A DNA stretch of 39,246 nucleotides from CAYRUP01 sp964578975 (lineage in GTDB: Bacteria; Pseudomonadota; Gammaproteobacteria; DSM-16500), in NCBI GenBank assembly GCA_964578975.1, contig CAZOFA010000012.1:1-39246 (forward strand), given 5' to 3'. The notes under the pieces are model-generated. The model had not been told where the DNA came from. It did no database searches and saw only the letters and a program-made list of their open reading frames with translations. This document shows positions 8,763 to 17,125 of this stretch, piece by piece (position 1 is the stretch's first letter; every line of letters starts with the position of its first letter). The position numbers were made by a program, and so were the translations under genes.

Positions 8763-9905
8763 TTATTTCAATCCAACATCTTTATCCTCACGAACGGTTT
8801 GTTCAGCAATCACCGCATATTGTCGCTCGGTAATTAATCCCGCGGTTAATTTTTCTTTTGCATCGGCTTCGATGGTGCGACCATATTCTCGAACCAATTG
8901 ACGAACGCGTCGCGTCACATCATTCGGATCGACTTCCAACAAAATATCACGCACTTTTTCATCAAATACTAAATATTCACGTAACGCAATACGTTTGCCA
9001 TCAATCGTCGGCACGAGTCGTTGTGAAATCACCAAACGAATCGTTTCAATAATATCAATCGTCCGACCTTGACGTTCTTCTGCAGGAAACGTGATAACAA
9101 GACGACGCAACGTTTCAGCCACGCTGTTACTGTGTAACGTTGTATACACCGGGTGACCGGTCATTGCTGCCTCCATCACGGCACTAATTGTTTCCTGATC
9201 GCGCGCTTCACCCACTAAAATCAAGCGCGGTTTGCGCCGCAATGCATTACGCACGCCTGCCGCAAAACTCGGCAAATGCCGCGGAATTTCTGATTGACTC
9301 ACTATACTGGAAATTTTTTCCACGCTATCATAAACAAATTCAATTGGAGATTCATACGTTAACACTTTTCGATGACTCTCCGCATTTTCGGTGATACTGC
9401 GAATGATCGCAGCAAGCAAGGTGCTTTTTCCTGATCCGGTTGCGCCTGTGACATACACCACGCCTTGTTCTGGCGCTAGCGCATCAAGAATCGCTTGAGG
9501 TAAATCCATCGAGGCCAGTTTAGGCGGATCACTTGGAATGGTACGCGCGGTGATTTGTATCCCATCATGTCCTTCTACTTGACAGCCTGTACCATTGATA
9601 CGAAAACGAAAACGATCGGAACGATTCGGACGGATTTCATAATGCGTATCGACATCTTTCCCCGACATGATTTGTGCCATACCGTTTGGCCCATACATCG
9701 CATTAATAATTTCACCCACTTCTGTATTTGATAAACGACGCCGCGTCACTTTACGCAAGCGTCCGTAAATTTCAGCGATCACTGGTTCATTGGTTTGAAA
9801 AGTAATATCCGATGCACCCAATTTCACACAATGAATTAATACTTCATTGACGGCTTCAATGGATAAGCGAATCGGTTCTTGCGGAAATAAAAAATCAGTT
9901 GTCAT
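8763..9905 (-). CDS. dotB: DotB, Dot/Icm secretion ATPase
   Basis: This cytoplasmic hexameric ATPase of the PilT/VirB11 group powers the Dot/Icm machine. The 380-residue length is close to the 377 of Legionella DotB. The N-terminal domain (1-140) contains the family segment LGASDITFQTNEPV. The Walker A motif is GATGSGKS at 154-161, the Asp/Glu box LTYESPIEF is near 182-190, Walker B LILVGEARD is at 228-236 and the His box TGHPVYTTLHS is near 249-259. The gene overlaps the end of dotC by 11 bases. It is followed by psuK after 11 bp. Confidence 0.97.
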   Translation of the reverse strand: MTTDFLFPQEPIRLSIEAVNEVLIHCVKLGASDITFQTNEPVIAEIYGRLRKVTRRRLSNTEVGEIINAMYGPNGMAQIMSGKDVDTHYEIRPNRSDRFRFRINGTGCQVEGHDGIQITARTIPSDPPKLASMDLPQAILDALAPEQGVVYVTGATGSGKSTLLAAIIRSITENAESHRKVLTYESPIEFVYDSVEKISSIVSQSEIPRHLPSFAAGVRNALRRKPRLILVGEARDQETISAVMEAAMTGHPVYTTLHSNSVAETLRRLVITFPAEERQGRTIDIIETIRLVISQRLVPTIDGKRIALREYLVFDEKVRDILLEVDPNDVTRRVRQLVREYGRTIEADAKEKLTAGLITERQYAVIAEQTVREDKDVGLK

Positions 9906-10704
9906 CTTCTTTTACCACGATGGCTTTCCAGCCGTTGCTATCAGTTTGAAGTTTAGGTAACTCGGTAATACGTAACACTTGATCGTTAATACGCATATCG
10001 GTTCCATTGCCCGTTACACCGAGTTCTGTTTTAGAGACAAAAGGTGCGCTAATCATATTTTCTTGCAATAATTTTCGATAAAGAATCATGCCATTGTAAT
10101 CGCGTTTTAATCGCGCCAAATTTTGTTGGAAAATAGTATACGCTTGCTCAATTCCTTTTTCCCAACCGATTTTAATCGTTTTACTCCAGAGTTGACGTTC
10201 ATCACTGTCGCGTGGCAGTAAAACGCGACTCGGCATTTCAGGTTTGTTGTACGGCATCCAAATATATTCACGCCAATTCGGTGGTGTCGTGGCAAAACGC
10301 GCTTGTTGCACAATCACATAGGTTTTATCGGCGATGCGAATCGTGTTGGGGTCATCTTGATTCAAACTATTATTTCCTTCGACCAACACAGGCGGCAATA
10401 CACCGTGACTTAACATCATGCCATTAAAATTATAAATCGTTTCTAAATACCATTTATCATTTTCCAATCGTTGATTGATTTGTTTTGAGGTGGTGGCGAG
10501 TCCCCCTTGTGCACCGAGGCTCATCGCGGCTTCCACTAATGCTTTAGAACGAATTTGACCGACAACAGTTGTGGTTGGTGCTTGCGTATCTTCTTCGGAC
10601 ATGTTTTGCAGATCGTTAATATTGGTGGGATCAAAATGTTGTTGATGACTGCAGGCCAATAATAAGCTTGTCGCTATGATCGCGAGAATTTTTTTTATTT
10701 CCAT
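9895..10704 (-). CDS. dotC: DotC, outer-membrane lipoprotein of the Dot/Icm core complex
   Basis: DotC, DotD and DotH form the outer-membrane ring of Dot/Icm. From the ATG at 10702-10704 the protein starts MEIKKILAIIATSLLLACS, a lipoprotein signal with the acylated Cys at residue 18. An upstream in-frame start at 10743 would bury this signal behind 13 residues. Conserved DotC blocks follow: RSKALVEAAMSLGAQGGLATTSKQINQRLE, YNFNGMMLSHGVLPPVLVEG, and PPNWREYIWMPY. The product is 269 residues, slightly shorter than Legionella DotC. It is preceded by dotD after 13 bp and overlaps dotB. Confidence 0.95.
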   Translation of the reverse strand: MEIKKILAIIATSLLLACSHQQHFDPTNINDLQNMSEEDTQAPTTTVVGQIRSKALVEAAMSLGAQGGLATTSKQINQRLENDKWYLETIYNFNGMMLSHGVLPPVLVEGNNSLNQDDPNTIRIADKTYVIVQQARFATTPPNWREYIWMPYNKPEMPSRVLLPRDSDERQLWSKTIKIGWEKGIEQAYTIFQQNLARLKRDYNGMILYRKLLQENMISAPFVSKTELGVTGNGTDMRINDQVLRITELPKLQTDSNGWKAIVVKEDDN

Positions 10705-10717
10705 ATTTGCCAGAGCA

Positions 10718-11188
10718 CTAGTTTTTCGCATAGCGTAATTCAATCACTCTACTTTCTGGAAATACTACCACGGTTGCACGACGTCCGCATTGAAAAGCCA
10801 CATCGCGTAATATGTCGGCGATCATCATGTTTTTATCGTACACAGACACTAACACGGGGATGGCAGGTGATTTACCCAATACACGCATGCGATAATTTGT
10901 GACTTTGGCGATTTGCAGAATAAGTGGTTCAACGGGCCCTGACCAATCCACACTGGTTAAACCAGCCATCCCGTAACTCGCGGGATTCGGTGGCGGTGTC
11001 ACATCGGGCAGGGGGCGCGCGGCTTGCGCGGTTTCTGATAAACCAGAAATAGAACGACTCACGGCAAAAGATGCTTCAGACAACGATGCTTCAGTTGAAT
11101 CAAGTGGATTACCCGCAGGCGTCGAGGAAGTGCAGGCGCTGAGTGCAAGTGGTAATGACGCAATAATAATGGCCAATCTCATTTTCAT
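10718..11188 (-). CDS. dotD: DotD, outer-membrane lipoprotein of the Dot/Icm core complex
   Basis: From the ATG at 11186-11188 the product is about 156 residues with the lipobox LALSAC and the acylated Cys at residue 19. AAGGAT sits just upstream; an in-frame start at 11251 would put 21 residues before the signal peptide and is rejected. The C-terminal half (SVDWSGPVEPLILQIAKVTNYRMRVLGKSPAIPVLVSV and IADILRDVAFQCG) is the secretin-N0-like domain of DotD. It is first in dotD-dotC-dotB and divergent from icmT. Confidence 0.95.
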   Translation of the reverse strand: MKMRLAIIIASLPLALSACTSSTPAGNPLDSTEASLSEASFAVSRSISGLSETAQAARPLPDVTPPPNPASYGMAGLTSVDWSGPVEPLILQIAKVTNYRMRVLGKSPAIPVLVSVYDKNMMIADILRDVAFQCGRRATVVVFPESRVIELRYAKN

Positions 11189-11222
11189 AAACGGTAATCC
11201 TTGATCCGTTCTCTCACAAAAG

Positions 11223-11251
11223 ATTGAATCAAGAATGATGAGATGAGTCAA
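11223..11251 (-). promoter_or_regulatory. Candidate sigma-70 promoter for dotD-dotC-dotB(-psuK-psuG)
   Basis: On the minus strand TTGACT (11251-11246) is followed after 17 bp by TTCAAT (11228-11223), about 35 bp before the dotD ATG. The -35 is 5 of 6 and the -10 is 4 of 6 against consensus. No later promoter is seen before psuG. Confidence 0.5.
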
Positions 11252-11276
11252 GCATCTATATCATTCTCGACGGCAA

Positions 11277-11285
11277 TGATATACT
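11277..11285 (+). promoter_or_regulatory. Candidate extended -10 promoter for icmT-icmS
   Basis: TGATATACT is an extended -10 (TG, one base, TATACT) ending 30 bp before the icmT ATG. No good -35 is seen, as is common for extended -10 promoters. Confidence 0.45.
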
Positions 11286-11315
11286 GCTTTGAGAATCAAT
11301 TTACAGGCATTTGCT

Positions 11316-11558
11316 ATGGCACACTGGCGCGATTCAGCAAGAAATGTGCGTTTATGGATAGTGGATTTCAGAGCATGTTTTCCACTGCTGATTTTTTTAT
11401 TGCATATCCGCTTATGGACTTTTTTAACGGCCATTGTAACGACAGTTTTTTTCGCGGCTCTGGAACGTTATGGATTTTCTGTTGCAGTATTCGGACGATG
11501 GTTGCGTTCATTTGTTGCAGGCCCCAGAAAAATCGCGCAACCTTGGTGGAGAAGATAA
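11316..11558 (+). CDS. icmT: IcmT, small Dot/Icm membrane protein
   Basis: The 80-residue protein begins MAHWRDSARNVRLWIVDFRA and continues FPLLIFLLHIRLWTFLTAIVTTVFFAALERYGF and FLRSFVAGPRKIAQPWWRR. This is the IcmT pattern, with two hydrophobic segments (about 22-37 and 42-55) and a basic end. I chose the ATG at 11316 because MAHWRDSAR is the conserved N-terminus; an in-frame start at 11289 adds nine unconserved residues. In Legionella icmT mutants are defective in effector export and in pore-mediated exit from the host. It is followed by icmS after 3 bp. Confidence 0.95.
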   Translation: MAHWRDSARNVRLWIVDFRACFPLLIFLLHIRLWTFLTAIVTTVFFAALERYGFSVAVFGRWLRSFVAGPRKIAQPWWRR

Positions 11559-11561
11559 CGC

Positions 11562-11900
11562 ATGGATATGTCGCAAGAAATCGTAAAAGTCGTCAAAGTA
11601 ATGGGCGTGCGTTTCAGTTTGAATGGCCGACCGATGACGACCGAAGAAGTGTTTGCGCCCACCGGATTACTTCCTGCGATTGCCAGACGCGCCGATCAAT
11701 TATGTTCATTATGTTTAGGGTATGGAATCGGCGTCACGTTTGAAGAAGCCGAAGGTTCAACGCTTGGCGTTAAAGTCATCTTCGATGATATTACTCCGAA
11801 TATCTTACGTATCCTGTGTATTACAGATGTCGTGCACGAACTCACCCAAGCCACCGCCCGCGGCGATATGACCGCACTTGATCAGCTCATGTATGATTAA
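11562..11900 (+). CDS. icmS: IcmS, Dot/Icm substrate adaptor
   Basis: The 112-residue acidic cytoplasmic protein (Legionella IcmS is 114) contains the IcmS blocks VKVMGVRFSLNGRPMTTEEVF, LLPAIARRADQLCSLCLGYGIGVTFEEAEGSTLGVKV and LRILCITDVVHELTQATARGDMTALDQLMYD. With IcmW, encoded in this window at 3272-3721, it forms the adaptor that binds many effectors. It sits 3 bp after icmT. Downstream of its stop is a separate promoter for the large gene at 12008. Confidence 0.96.
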   Translation: MDMSQEIVKVVKVMGVRFSLNGRPMTTEEVFAPTGLLPAIARRADQLCSLCLGYGIGVTFEEAEGSTLGVKVIFDDITPNILRILCITDVVHELTQATARGDMTALDQLMYD

Positions 11901-11936
11901 TATTGTTTAATCAATAAGTTAGCACAATCTTTGTCT

Positions 11937-11966
11937 TTGCCTGTATTGACCAAAAAATGGTATAAT
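11937..11966 (+). promoter_or_regulatory. Candidate sigma-70 promoter of the 809-residue gene
   Basis: TTGCCT (11937-11942), an 18-bp spacer and a perfect TATAAT (11961-11966) lie about 40 bp before the ATG at 12008. This suggests transcription independent of icmTS. Confidence 0.5.
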
Positions 11967-12007
11967 AGCTCACTTTTTTTACAGTTATTTAAGCGAAGAT
12001 TATACCC

Positions 12008-14437
12008 ATGAGCCTGAGACTTGCTCTCGAAGAAAAAGACAACAAAGATATCACTGAACCGAGTGTCGGAATTGAACTCGAAGTGCATGCTATTCCGTTT
12101 ATCTATAAAAGAGACAACAAACTTTTTTATGTCAGTGACATCGTCCAAATCTTAAAAGCGCCCGGCATTAAAGTTGAAGATGATAGTGTCACAGACATAA
12201 ACTTCGTTTCAGAACTAAAAAAAATCGCGCTGAAAGAAAATGTTGTGTTAGAGAACTTAAAAAAAACTTCTTTTGTTTTTGAATTTGTCACAGATCCTGT
12301 AAAAAATTTAACTCAGCTTGAACATCAATTCCAAGAAATTGCGCGATTAGAAACAAGTTTAATAAGTTACCTTCTGCTAAAAAAACGTTTTTTTCAAAAG
12401 AGTTTTGTATGCGTTAAAGAGTGGTTAGATCAATTACCCGAAAATGAAATAACGCCAGGCAAGAGAACAGACGAGATGTTTATCTTAGTGGATTATTCGA
12501 TAGAAAATTTGCAATTAACCGGGGAGCAGAAACAAAATAACGATATCACTCAGGTCAGCGAAGAGATACAAAAAAAATTAAAACATCAAGTGCAATTTAA
12601 TTTTGTGGTGGCGTTGAGTAAAAAAATGGGAAGTATGTTTGTTGAAATATTGGATACAAATAATAAAATATCCAAAAAAAAAATATTATTACACAATGAA
12701 TTAAAAAGGTATGAACAATTAAATCATGCAGATGATTTACAAAAGAGTCTCAAAAAAATAGCACAGCATGAGAAATACATTGAAAGTCATGAAATAGAAA
12801 GACGAATTCTACTTCACGCAGAATATAATGCTGAAAGAGCTTGTGAACATATTCAATCTCAGGCAAAAGAAAAAAAGGTTGAATCAGCATTATTAAAAAA
12901 TCCGGCGCAGCGTGACTTGGCAAAATTAAATGGATTATTTTTTATTTTGTCGATGCGCATTTTGACAGAAACAACGTATATTCCCCTCGCAAAAAATGTC
13001 TGTCAAAAAAGTAAATATCCCTTTTTTATAAAAACACAATTGTCTCGCTTGGTGCATTGTATCTCGGAAAACGATAAAGTTTTATTGAATGAGATTGAGG
13101 CTTGGGATGAAGATCAAAAAAATCATTTATTTGCTTTGATTGCTGGATCTTATCAAGCGCTCACGATGCGTTTCACAACCGCGAACGGCAATACCTATAC
13201 CGTTCGCGATGTGATCCAAAGTACAATATTTTGTTTTAGACAAGATTACTTACCTTTATGTGATTTATTTCCCAATGCTTCAATCAAATCGTTTGAAATT
13301 CCAGTTGAGCCAAAAGGAATACGTAGCAAAGAGCAAAGTGTCGAAAGAGTATTGGTTGAGTATCGCAAAAGTGTGGATAAAACGTTATCCGAAGCGTTAG
13401 AAGAAATGAAGAAGCTACTTCATGTGGCAGCCAATTTTTGTAAGACAACTTATTTACGCAAACAAGAATTAAGTCAAGGAATAGATGGTCTCGCGAAATA
13501 TCAGGGCACATTTGATGCGGCTCAGTATGCTGAAGTCGATGACAATATCTCGCGAGCAATTGATTGCATCTTAATCACTTTGCTGCCCGATTTCAAAAAT
13601 GCGATACGGGAAATATTATTTGTTGAGGATGCTGATACCACATTAAAACAAATCAATTATTTTTTTCAAATCGCGTCTAATTTAGAAGATACCTCTGAGG
13701 AACATAAAAATATACTGAGACAACTTTATGTCGAAGCGATATTCACGATTTTTTCATTTCCGATCAATGCAGCCGGTCAACACTATATCAATTATATAAG
13801 AAAGTTTTATGATCTTACGGTTGATGTTGATGAAGTTGTTGATTATCTCAAATTTCTTGAAATTTTTAGCGCGAGGTTCCCTGATAATTTTGAAATTGAG
13901 TTCAATGAAATCAATGGAACAATTGAGTATTCAACCGCGTCGTCTGTGTTGATAAATGCAGCCGATGATGACGACGATGATGATAAGACAATGATGTATT
14001 ATGCCTGTAAACATGGATTGCGCTGCATCGTAGATGCGTTATTAGAACACTATGTGGTAATCACGGAATATAATGTTATCGATGCTCTGGTCAGCGGCAT
14101 TCTTGACAAATCGCTCGCGAAGAAATTTATAGATGCAGGAGTTGATGTTGATCAATGCTTTTATAAATTAATTAAAGCTCAAGATGAAGCTTATATACCA
14201 CAATTGGTGGAAATATTCGGAGTAAAAGCGCTGGATACCGCGATAGAAAACTCAAATAAAGGTTATATAGTAGAAGAGTTAAAAAAAATAAAAGCAATGC
14301 TGTCGCAAGCAACGAGTCCAACGTTAAGGTTAAATCATTCTGTTACATTTGTTTCGCAAGAACATAAAGAACCGCAAGTGTTACCTCAAGAAAATGTATC
14401 ACCACCCACGCTTCTTAAAAAAGAGCGCTCGTCTTGA
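12008..14437 (+). CDS. Large protein of unknown function, amidoligase-like start and ankyrin-like end; candidate Dot/Icm substrate
   Basis: I do not recognise this 809-residue protein as a named family. Residues 17-26 (EPSVGIELEV), an acidic DDS at 58-60 and FEFVTDPVKN at 91-100 resemble the opening strands of GCS/amidoligase folds (GxExE, then a D-S-x turn, then E-x-x-T/S-x-P). I cannot trace the rest of such an active site. Residues about 150-300 are charged and helical, probably coiled coil. Seven Asp residues run at 653-659, followed by an ankyrin-like stretch (about 660-750: KTMMYYACKHGLRCIVDALL, KKFIDAGVDVDQC). The C-terminal tail (SPPTLLKKERSS) is Ser/Pro/basic. It has no signal peptide or clear membrane helix. 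Its place beside icmTS, soluble eukaryote-like modules and unstructured tail suggest a translocated substrate; this is inference. Confidence 0.85.
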   Translation: MSLRLALEEKDNKDITEPSVGIELEVHAIPFIYKRDNKLFYVSDIVQILKAPGIKVEDDSVTDINFVSELKKIALKENVVLENLKKTSFVFEFVTDPVKNLTQLEHQFQEIARLETSLISYLLLKKRFFQKSFVCVKEWLDQLPENEITPGKRTDEMFILVDYSIENLQLTGEQKQNNDITQVSEEIQKKLKHQVQFNFVVALSKKMGSMFVEILDTNNKISKKKILLHNELKRYEQLNHADDLQKSLKKIAQHEKYIESHEIERRILLHAEYNAERACEHIQSQAKEKKVESALLKNPAQRDLAKLNGLFFILSMRILTETTYIPLAKNVCQKSKYPFFIKTQLSRLVHCISENDKVLLNEIEAWDEDQKNHLFALIAGSYQALTMRFTTANGNTYTVRDVIQSTIFCFRQDYLPLCDLFPNASIKSFEIPVEPKGIRSKEQSVERVLVEYRKSVDKTLSEALEEMKKLLHVAANFCKTTYLRKQELSQGIDGLAKYQGTFDAAQYAEVDDNISRAIDCILITLLPDFKNAIREILFVEDADTTLKQINYFFQIASNLEDTSEEHKNILRQLYVEAIFTIFSFPINAAGQHYINYIRKFYDLTVDVDEVVDYLKFLEIFSARFPDNFEIEFNEINGTIEYSTASSVLINAADDDDDDDKTMMYYACKHGLRCIVDALLEHYVVITEYNVIDALVSGILDKSLAKKFIDAGVDVDQCFYKLIKAQDEAYIPQLVEIFGVKALDTAIENSNKGYIVEELKKIKAMLSQATSPTLRLNHSVTFVSQEHKEPQVLPQENVSPPTLLKKERSS

Positions 14438-14456
14438 TAATGACTCGATTGACGCC

Positions 14457-14627
14457 GTCATTCCCGCACAAACCACGTCGTCCCGCGACGCTTTTTAAGC
14501 GGGATCCAGCGCCTTTTTCTCACAAAATTGATTATTGTTAACCGACTCTGCAAAGGCGCTGGATCCCGCTTGAAAAGCGTCGCGGGACGACGTGAGCCGG
14601 CCAGTAGTGCCTGTTTGCGGGAATGAC
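14457..14627. repeat. 171-bp near-perfect palindrome (snap-back, MITE-like element)
   Basis: Arms of 43 bp at 14474-14516 and 14552-14594 are inverted copies with a single mismatch (42/43), separated by a 35-base loop. Outer arms GTCATTCCCGCA (14457-14468) and TGCGGGAATGAC (14616-14627) also pair. The element fills the space between two convergent large genes. Transcribed, it would form a very stable hairpin and could end transcription from both sides. No ORF is inside, so if mobile it is non-autonomous. Its ends match those of the repeats at 21007-21089 and 33977-34045. Confidence 0.85.
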
Positions 14628-14637
14628 ATCGTGTTAA

Positions 14638-17010
14638 TTAGCTTGTTTTGCGTGTCTGAGACACCGGAGACGCGGGCGAAGTGACATCATTCGCAGCTGT
14701 AACGGTTTTTCCTAAATTTCCCTGAGGCAACGGCACTGGTGGTTTCTCTTCTTGTCCAGATGAACTAAAAAATTTCGCGTATTCTTTATTTTCTCTTTTT
14801 TCTTCTTCATTTGCCCGAGTGTTCTCATGCTGCGTTGAGAGAGAAGAAAAATCCCATTCGGAGCGCAGAGGTCCCGCATAAATTCCATGAACATCTTCCA
14901 CTTTGTTTTCGGGTATAGATATAACAGCTTGTGCAACTGGAGCATTCACAATATTCAACCGTATTTGAAGCTGCGAATTAACTTCTTGTAACGCTAAGTT
15001 TTTTTTCTGAAGATCAACTATCGTTTGTTGATATTCAGATATTTTTTTAGCAATGGCGAATAAAACGGGTAACGTTGGCATGTTTGAAGCAATATTAGGA
15101 ATATTTTCTTCATCAAAATCATTATGACAAAGAAGTCCAAAGCGGAAAACCGCGATCTCAACTAAATTCGCTTCGTAAGCATATTTGAAACTTAACCACA
15201 TCAAATTTTTTCGATCGTTTTCAGCAAGAGGCGTGCTTGAGACACAGCGTTCAATACAAAAGTCGATAGCAAATTTACGCGATTCTACAAAGTAGGGATT
15301 TGCAGGCGGTATCGCATCAATCATTTTAAAAAGTTGTTCTTGGGTTGCGATACCTTTTCCTGCTATACGTTTTTTAATGCAATCTTCAAGTAAATTTTTT
15401 AGTGCGTCGGGATCAGAAGAATTTTTGGCTTGCTCTATATCATGATCAAGCGCAATTGATGCAGGCGTTGGCAGATGAATGGTTAAAGGAATTTCCGCTT
15501 TGGTTTCTGTAAAATCTGCGGACATCGTTGGTGTCTCATCGACAACTTGTCCTTCAAGTTGTTTGTTAAGCCGAGCATTTTCTTTTCTTAACGTTAAATT
15601 AATGTGTTCGAGCTTGACTATATCTTCATGATATTGAGTGATTCTCTCAGCAATCGCTGCAAAAACCGGTAATATGGGTTTGTCTTGAGCGATTCCAGCG
15701 ATATTACTTTCTTCGCGATTATGACAAAGACTTGCAAAAGCTTTTCCAGCTTCATCCACGACATTACCTTCGTAAGCATATTTAAAACGCCGCGTCATCA
15801 GGTATGCACGTTCTTCTTCTGCCAGGGTTTGATCTGTGGCAAGTAAGTCATCACAAAGTTTTATGCCTAATTTTCGTGAAGGCATAAAATTGACATCATG
15901 TGGTGATAAATTTTCGATTAAAGCTAACAGTTGATCGGGAGTGGCAATGTTTGCGCCGTCGTAATATTTTTTAACGCAATATTGCAGCAGCTCTCCAGAT
16001 ACATTCCTCGCAGAATCACTTGCATAGGTAACCGCTTTTTCAAGCGTAATAATATTTTCTTCTAATAGTTGGAGTAATGGTTTAATTGAAAGAAGATCAT
16101 ATAATTGCTGCTTAATTTCGAATACATTTGCTTGTGGAAGATATTTTTCTAATAGTTGAATGAACCCAGGAATGTCATATTTATAGAGCGAAAGGGTTAG
16201 CAAAGAAACATTATAAGGTTTCATGTTATGCTCTGTTAGCTTTTTTGTTTCTTCAGGGCTTAAAGATTTTAAAAAATCTTCGCGCAAACTCTTGTGAATA
16301 AAATCGATAGCTATCTCGCAATAGTAGTTTTTATTTGTTAGCTTCATTTTAAAGAATTGATCGTTGTCAAAAGTGTGTTCAGCTCTAAAATGAGTGATGC
16401 CCCAGCGAGGGGGAGCGATTTTTTCTTGCTTATGCAATAATTTTCTTATGAGTTTTTTTTCTTTTGCGTTTAAATATGTATCTATAATACTCAGATCAGC
16501 GCCTGCATTAAGGATAGCCTTAACGATATCAAAATGATTCTTGTGAGTTACAAAATCATGAATTGCATAATATATCGGAGTTATAGATTTATTATAATAA
16601 CTTCTAGTATTGGGATTAGCTTTCAACTGAATGAGTAGCTTTACAACATCTAAATTTCCATTTATTGCCGCAATACTTAGTGGACAGATACCTGGAGACA
16701 TTTTTTTATATGAAGTACTAGAGCTATAGTTAACATCAGCGCCCAGTGCACAAAATAATTTGATATTTTCTTCGTGACCTATTAGTACACTTCGAGTTAA
16801 CGCATCGCCTAGTATTTTTTCAATATCAGATGAACCATATTCTGCTGCATGATCCGCGTCTTGTGCTTTGATGTGAGCAATCAAACTTTTCATGGTCTCG
16901 AATGCCGCATCGTCAATTTTCAAATTCTCATTGATATAACGATTGATAAGTTCTTCCAATTCATCTAATGAATGTCCGACAGAGTCCTGTTTTGATTCAC
17001 TGGAATGCAT
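14638..17010 (-). CDS. Ankyrin-repeat protein with a 165-residue internal duplication; candidate Dot/Icm substrate
   Basis: Counting from the ATG at 17008-17010 (preceded by GGTGGA; a GTG nine bases upstream has no site), the product has 790 residues. The N-terminal part (about 65-180) carries ankyrin-type repeats, e.g. CPLSIAAINGNLDVVKLLIQ and TPIYYAIHDFVTHKNHFDIV. The second half holds two copies of one domain, about 321-485 and 518-685, sharing IATPDQL/IATQEQL, FKYAYEGNVV/FKYAYEANLV, LCHN and PILPVFAAIAERI/PTLPVLFAIAKKI, each ending in a short coiled coil. Landmarks keep a constant offset of 199-200 residues. The tail is charged, then Ser/Thr/basic (SPVSQTRKTS). It lacks a signal peptide. 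Ankyrin proteins are frequent Dot/Icm effectors in Legionella and Coxiella; that role is inferred. Confidence 0.88.
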   Translation of the reverse strand: MHSSESKQDSVGHSLDELEELINRYINENLKIDDAAFETMKSLIAHIKAQDADHAAEYGSSDIEKILGDALTRSVLIGHEENIKLFCALGADVNYSSSTSYKKMSPGICPLSIAAINGNLDVVKLLIQLKANPNTRSYYNKSITPIYYAIHDFVTHKNHFDIVKAILNAGADLSIIDTYLNAKEKKLIRKLLHKQEKIAPPRWGITHFRAEHTFDNDQFFKMKLTNKNYYCEIAIDFIHKSLREDFLKSLSPEETKKLTEHNMKPYNVSLLTLSLYKYDIPGFIQLLEKYLPQANVFEIKQQLYDLLSIKPLLQLLEENIITLEKAVTYASDSARNVSGELLQYCVKKYYDGANIATPDQLLALIENLSPHDVNFMPSRKLGIKLCDDLLATDQTLAEEERAYLMTRRFKYAYEGNVVDEAGKAFASLCHNREESNIAGIAQDKPILPVFAAIAERITQYHEDIVKLEHINLTLRKENARLNKQLEGQVVDETPTMSADFTETKAEIPLTIHLPTPASIALDHDIEQAKNSSDPDALKNLLEDCIKKRIAGKGIATQEQLFKMIDAIPPANPYFVESRKFAIDFCIERCVSSTPLAENDRKNLMWLSFKYAYEANLVEIAVFRFGLLCHNDFDEENIPNIASNMPTLPVLFAIAKKISEYQQTIVDLQKKNLALQEVNSQLQIRLNIVNAPVAQAVISIPENKVEDVHGIYAGPLRSEWDFSSLSTQHENTRANEEEKRENKEYAKFFSSSGQEEKPPVPLPQGNLGKTVTAANDVTSPASPVSQTRKTS

Positions 17011-17040
17011 AAAATCCACCAGAGTTAGGGTTATTTTAAT

Positions 17041-17049
17041 AGTATAACA
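17041..17049 (-). promoter_or_regulatory. Candidate extended -10 promoter for the ankyrin gene
   Basis: The minus strand reads TGTTATACT, an extended -10 (TG, one base, TATACT), about 30 bp before the ATG at 17010. A weak TTGTCC lies 19 bp upstream of the hexamer. Confidence 0.42.
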
Positions 17050-17125
17050 GTGTGGGTAAAAAAATGGACAATCTGGATGGTAACTTGATGAAATGTTGTG
17101 GTTTTTTAATTAGGGACTAACAGCG

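Noticed and set aside
11896..11911. PmrA-like box (ATTAAT, four bases, TTTAAT) after icmS
   Set aside because: The half-site spacing is four, not five, and it lies about 50 bp upstream of the -10 and over the icmS stop, so it is more likely chance in AT-rich DNA.
11946..11966. TTGACC with TATAAT as a promoter pair
   Set aside because: The spacer is only 9 bp; TTGCCT at 11937 with an 18-bp spacer fits better.
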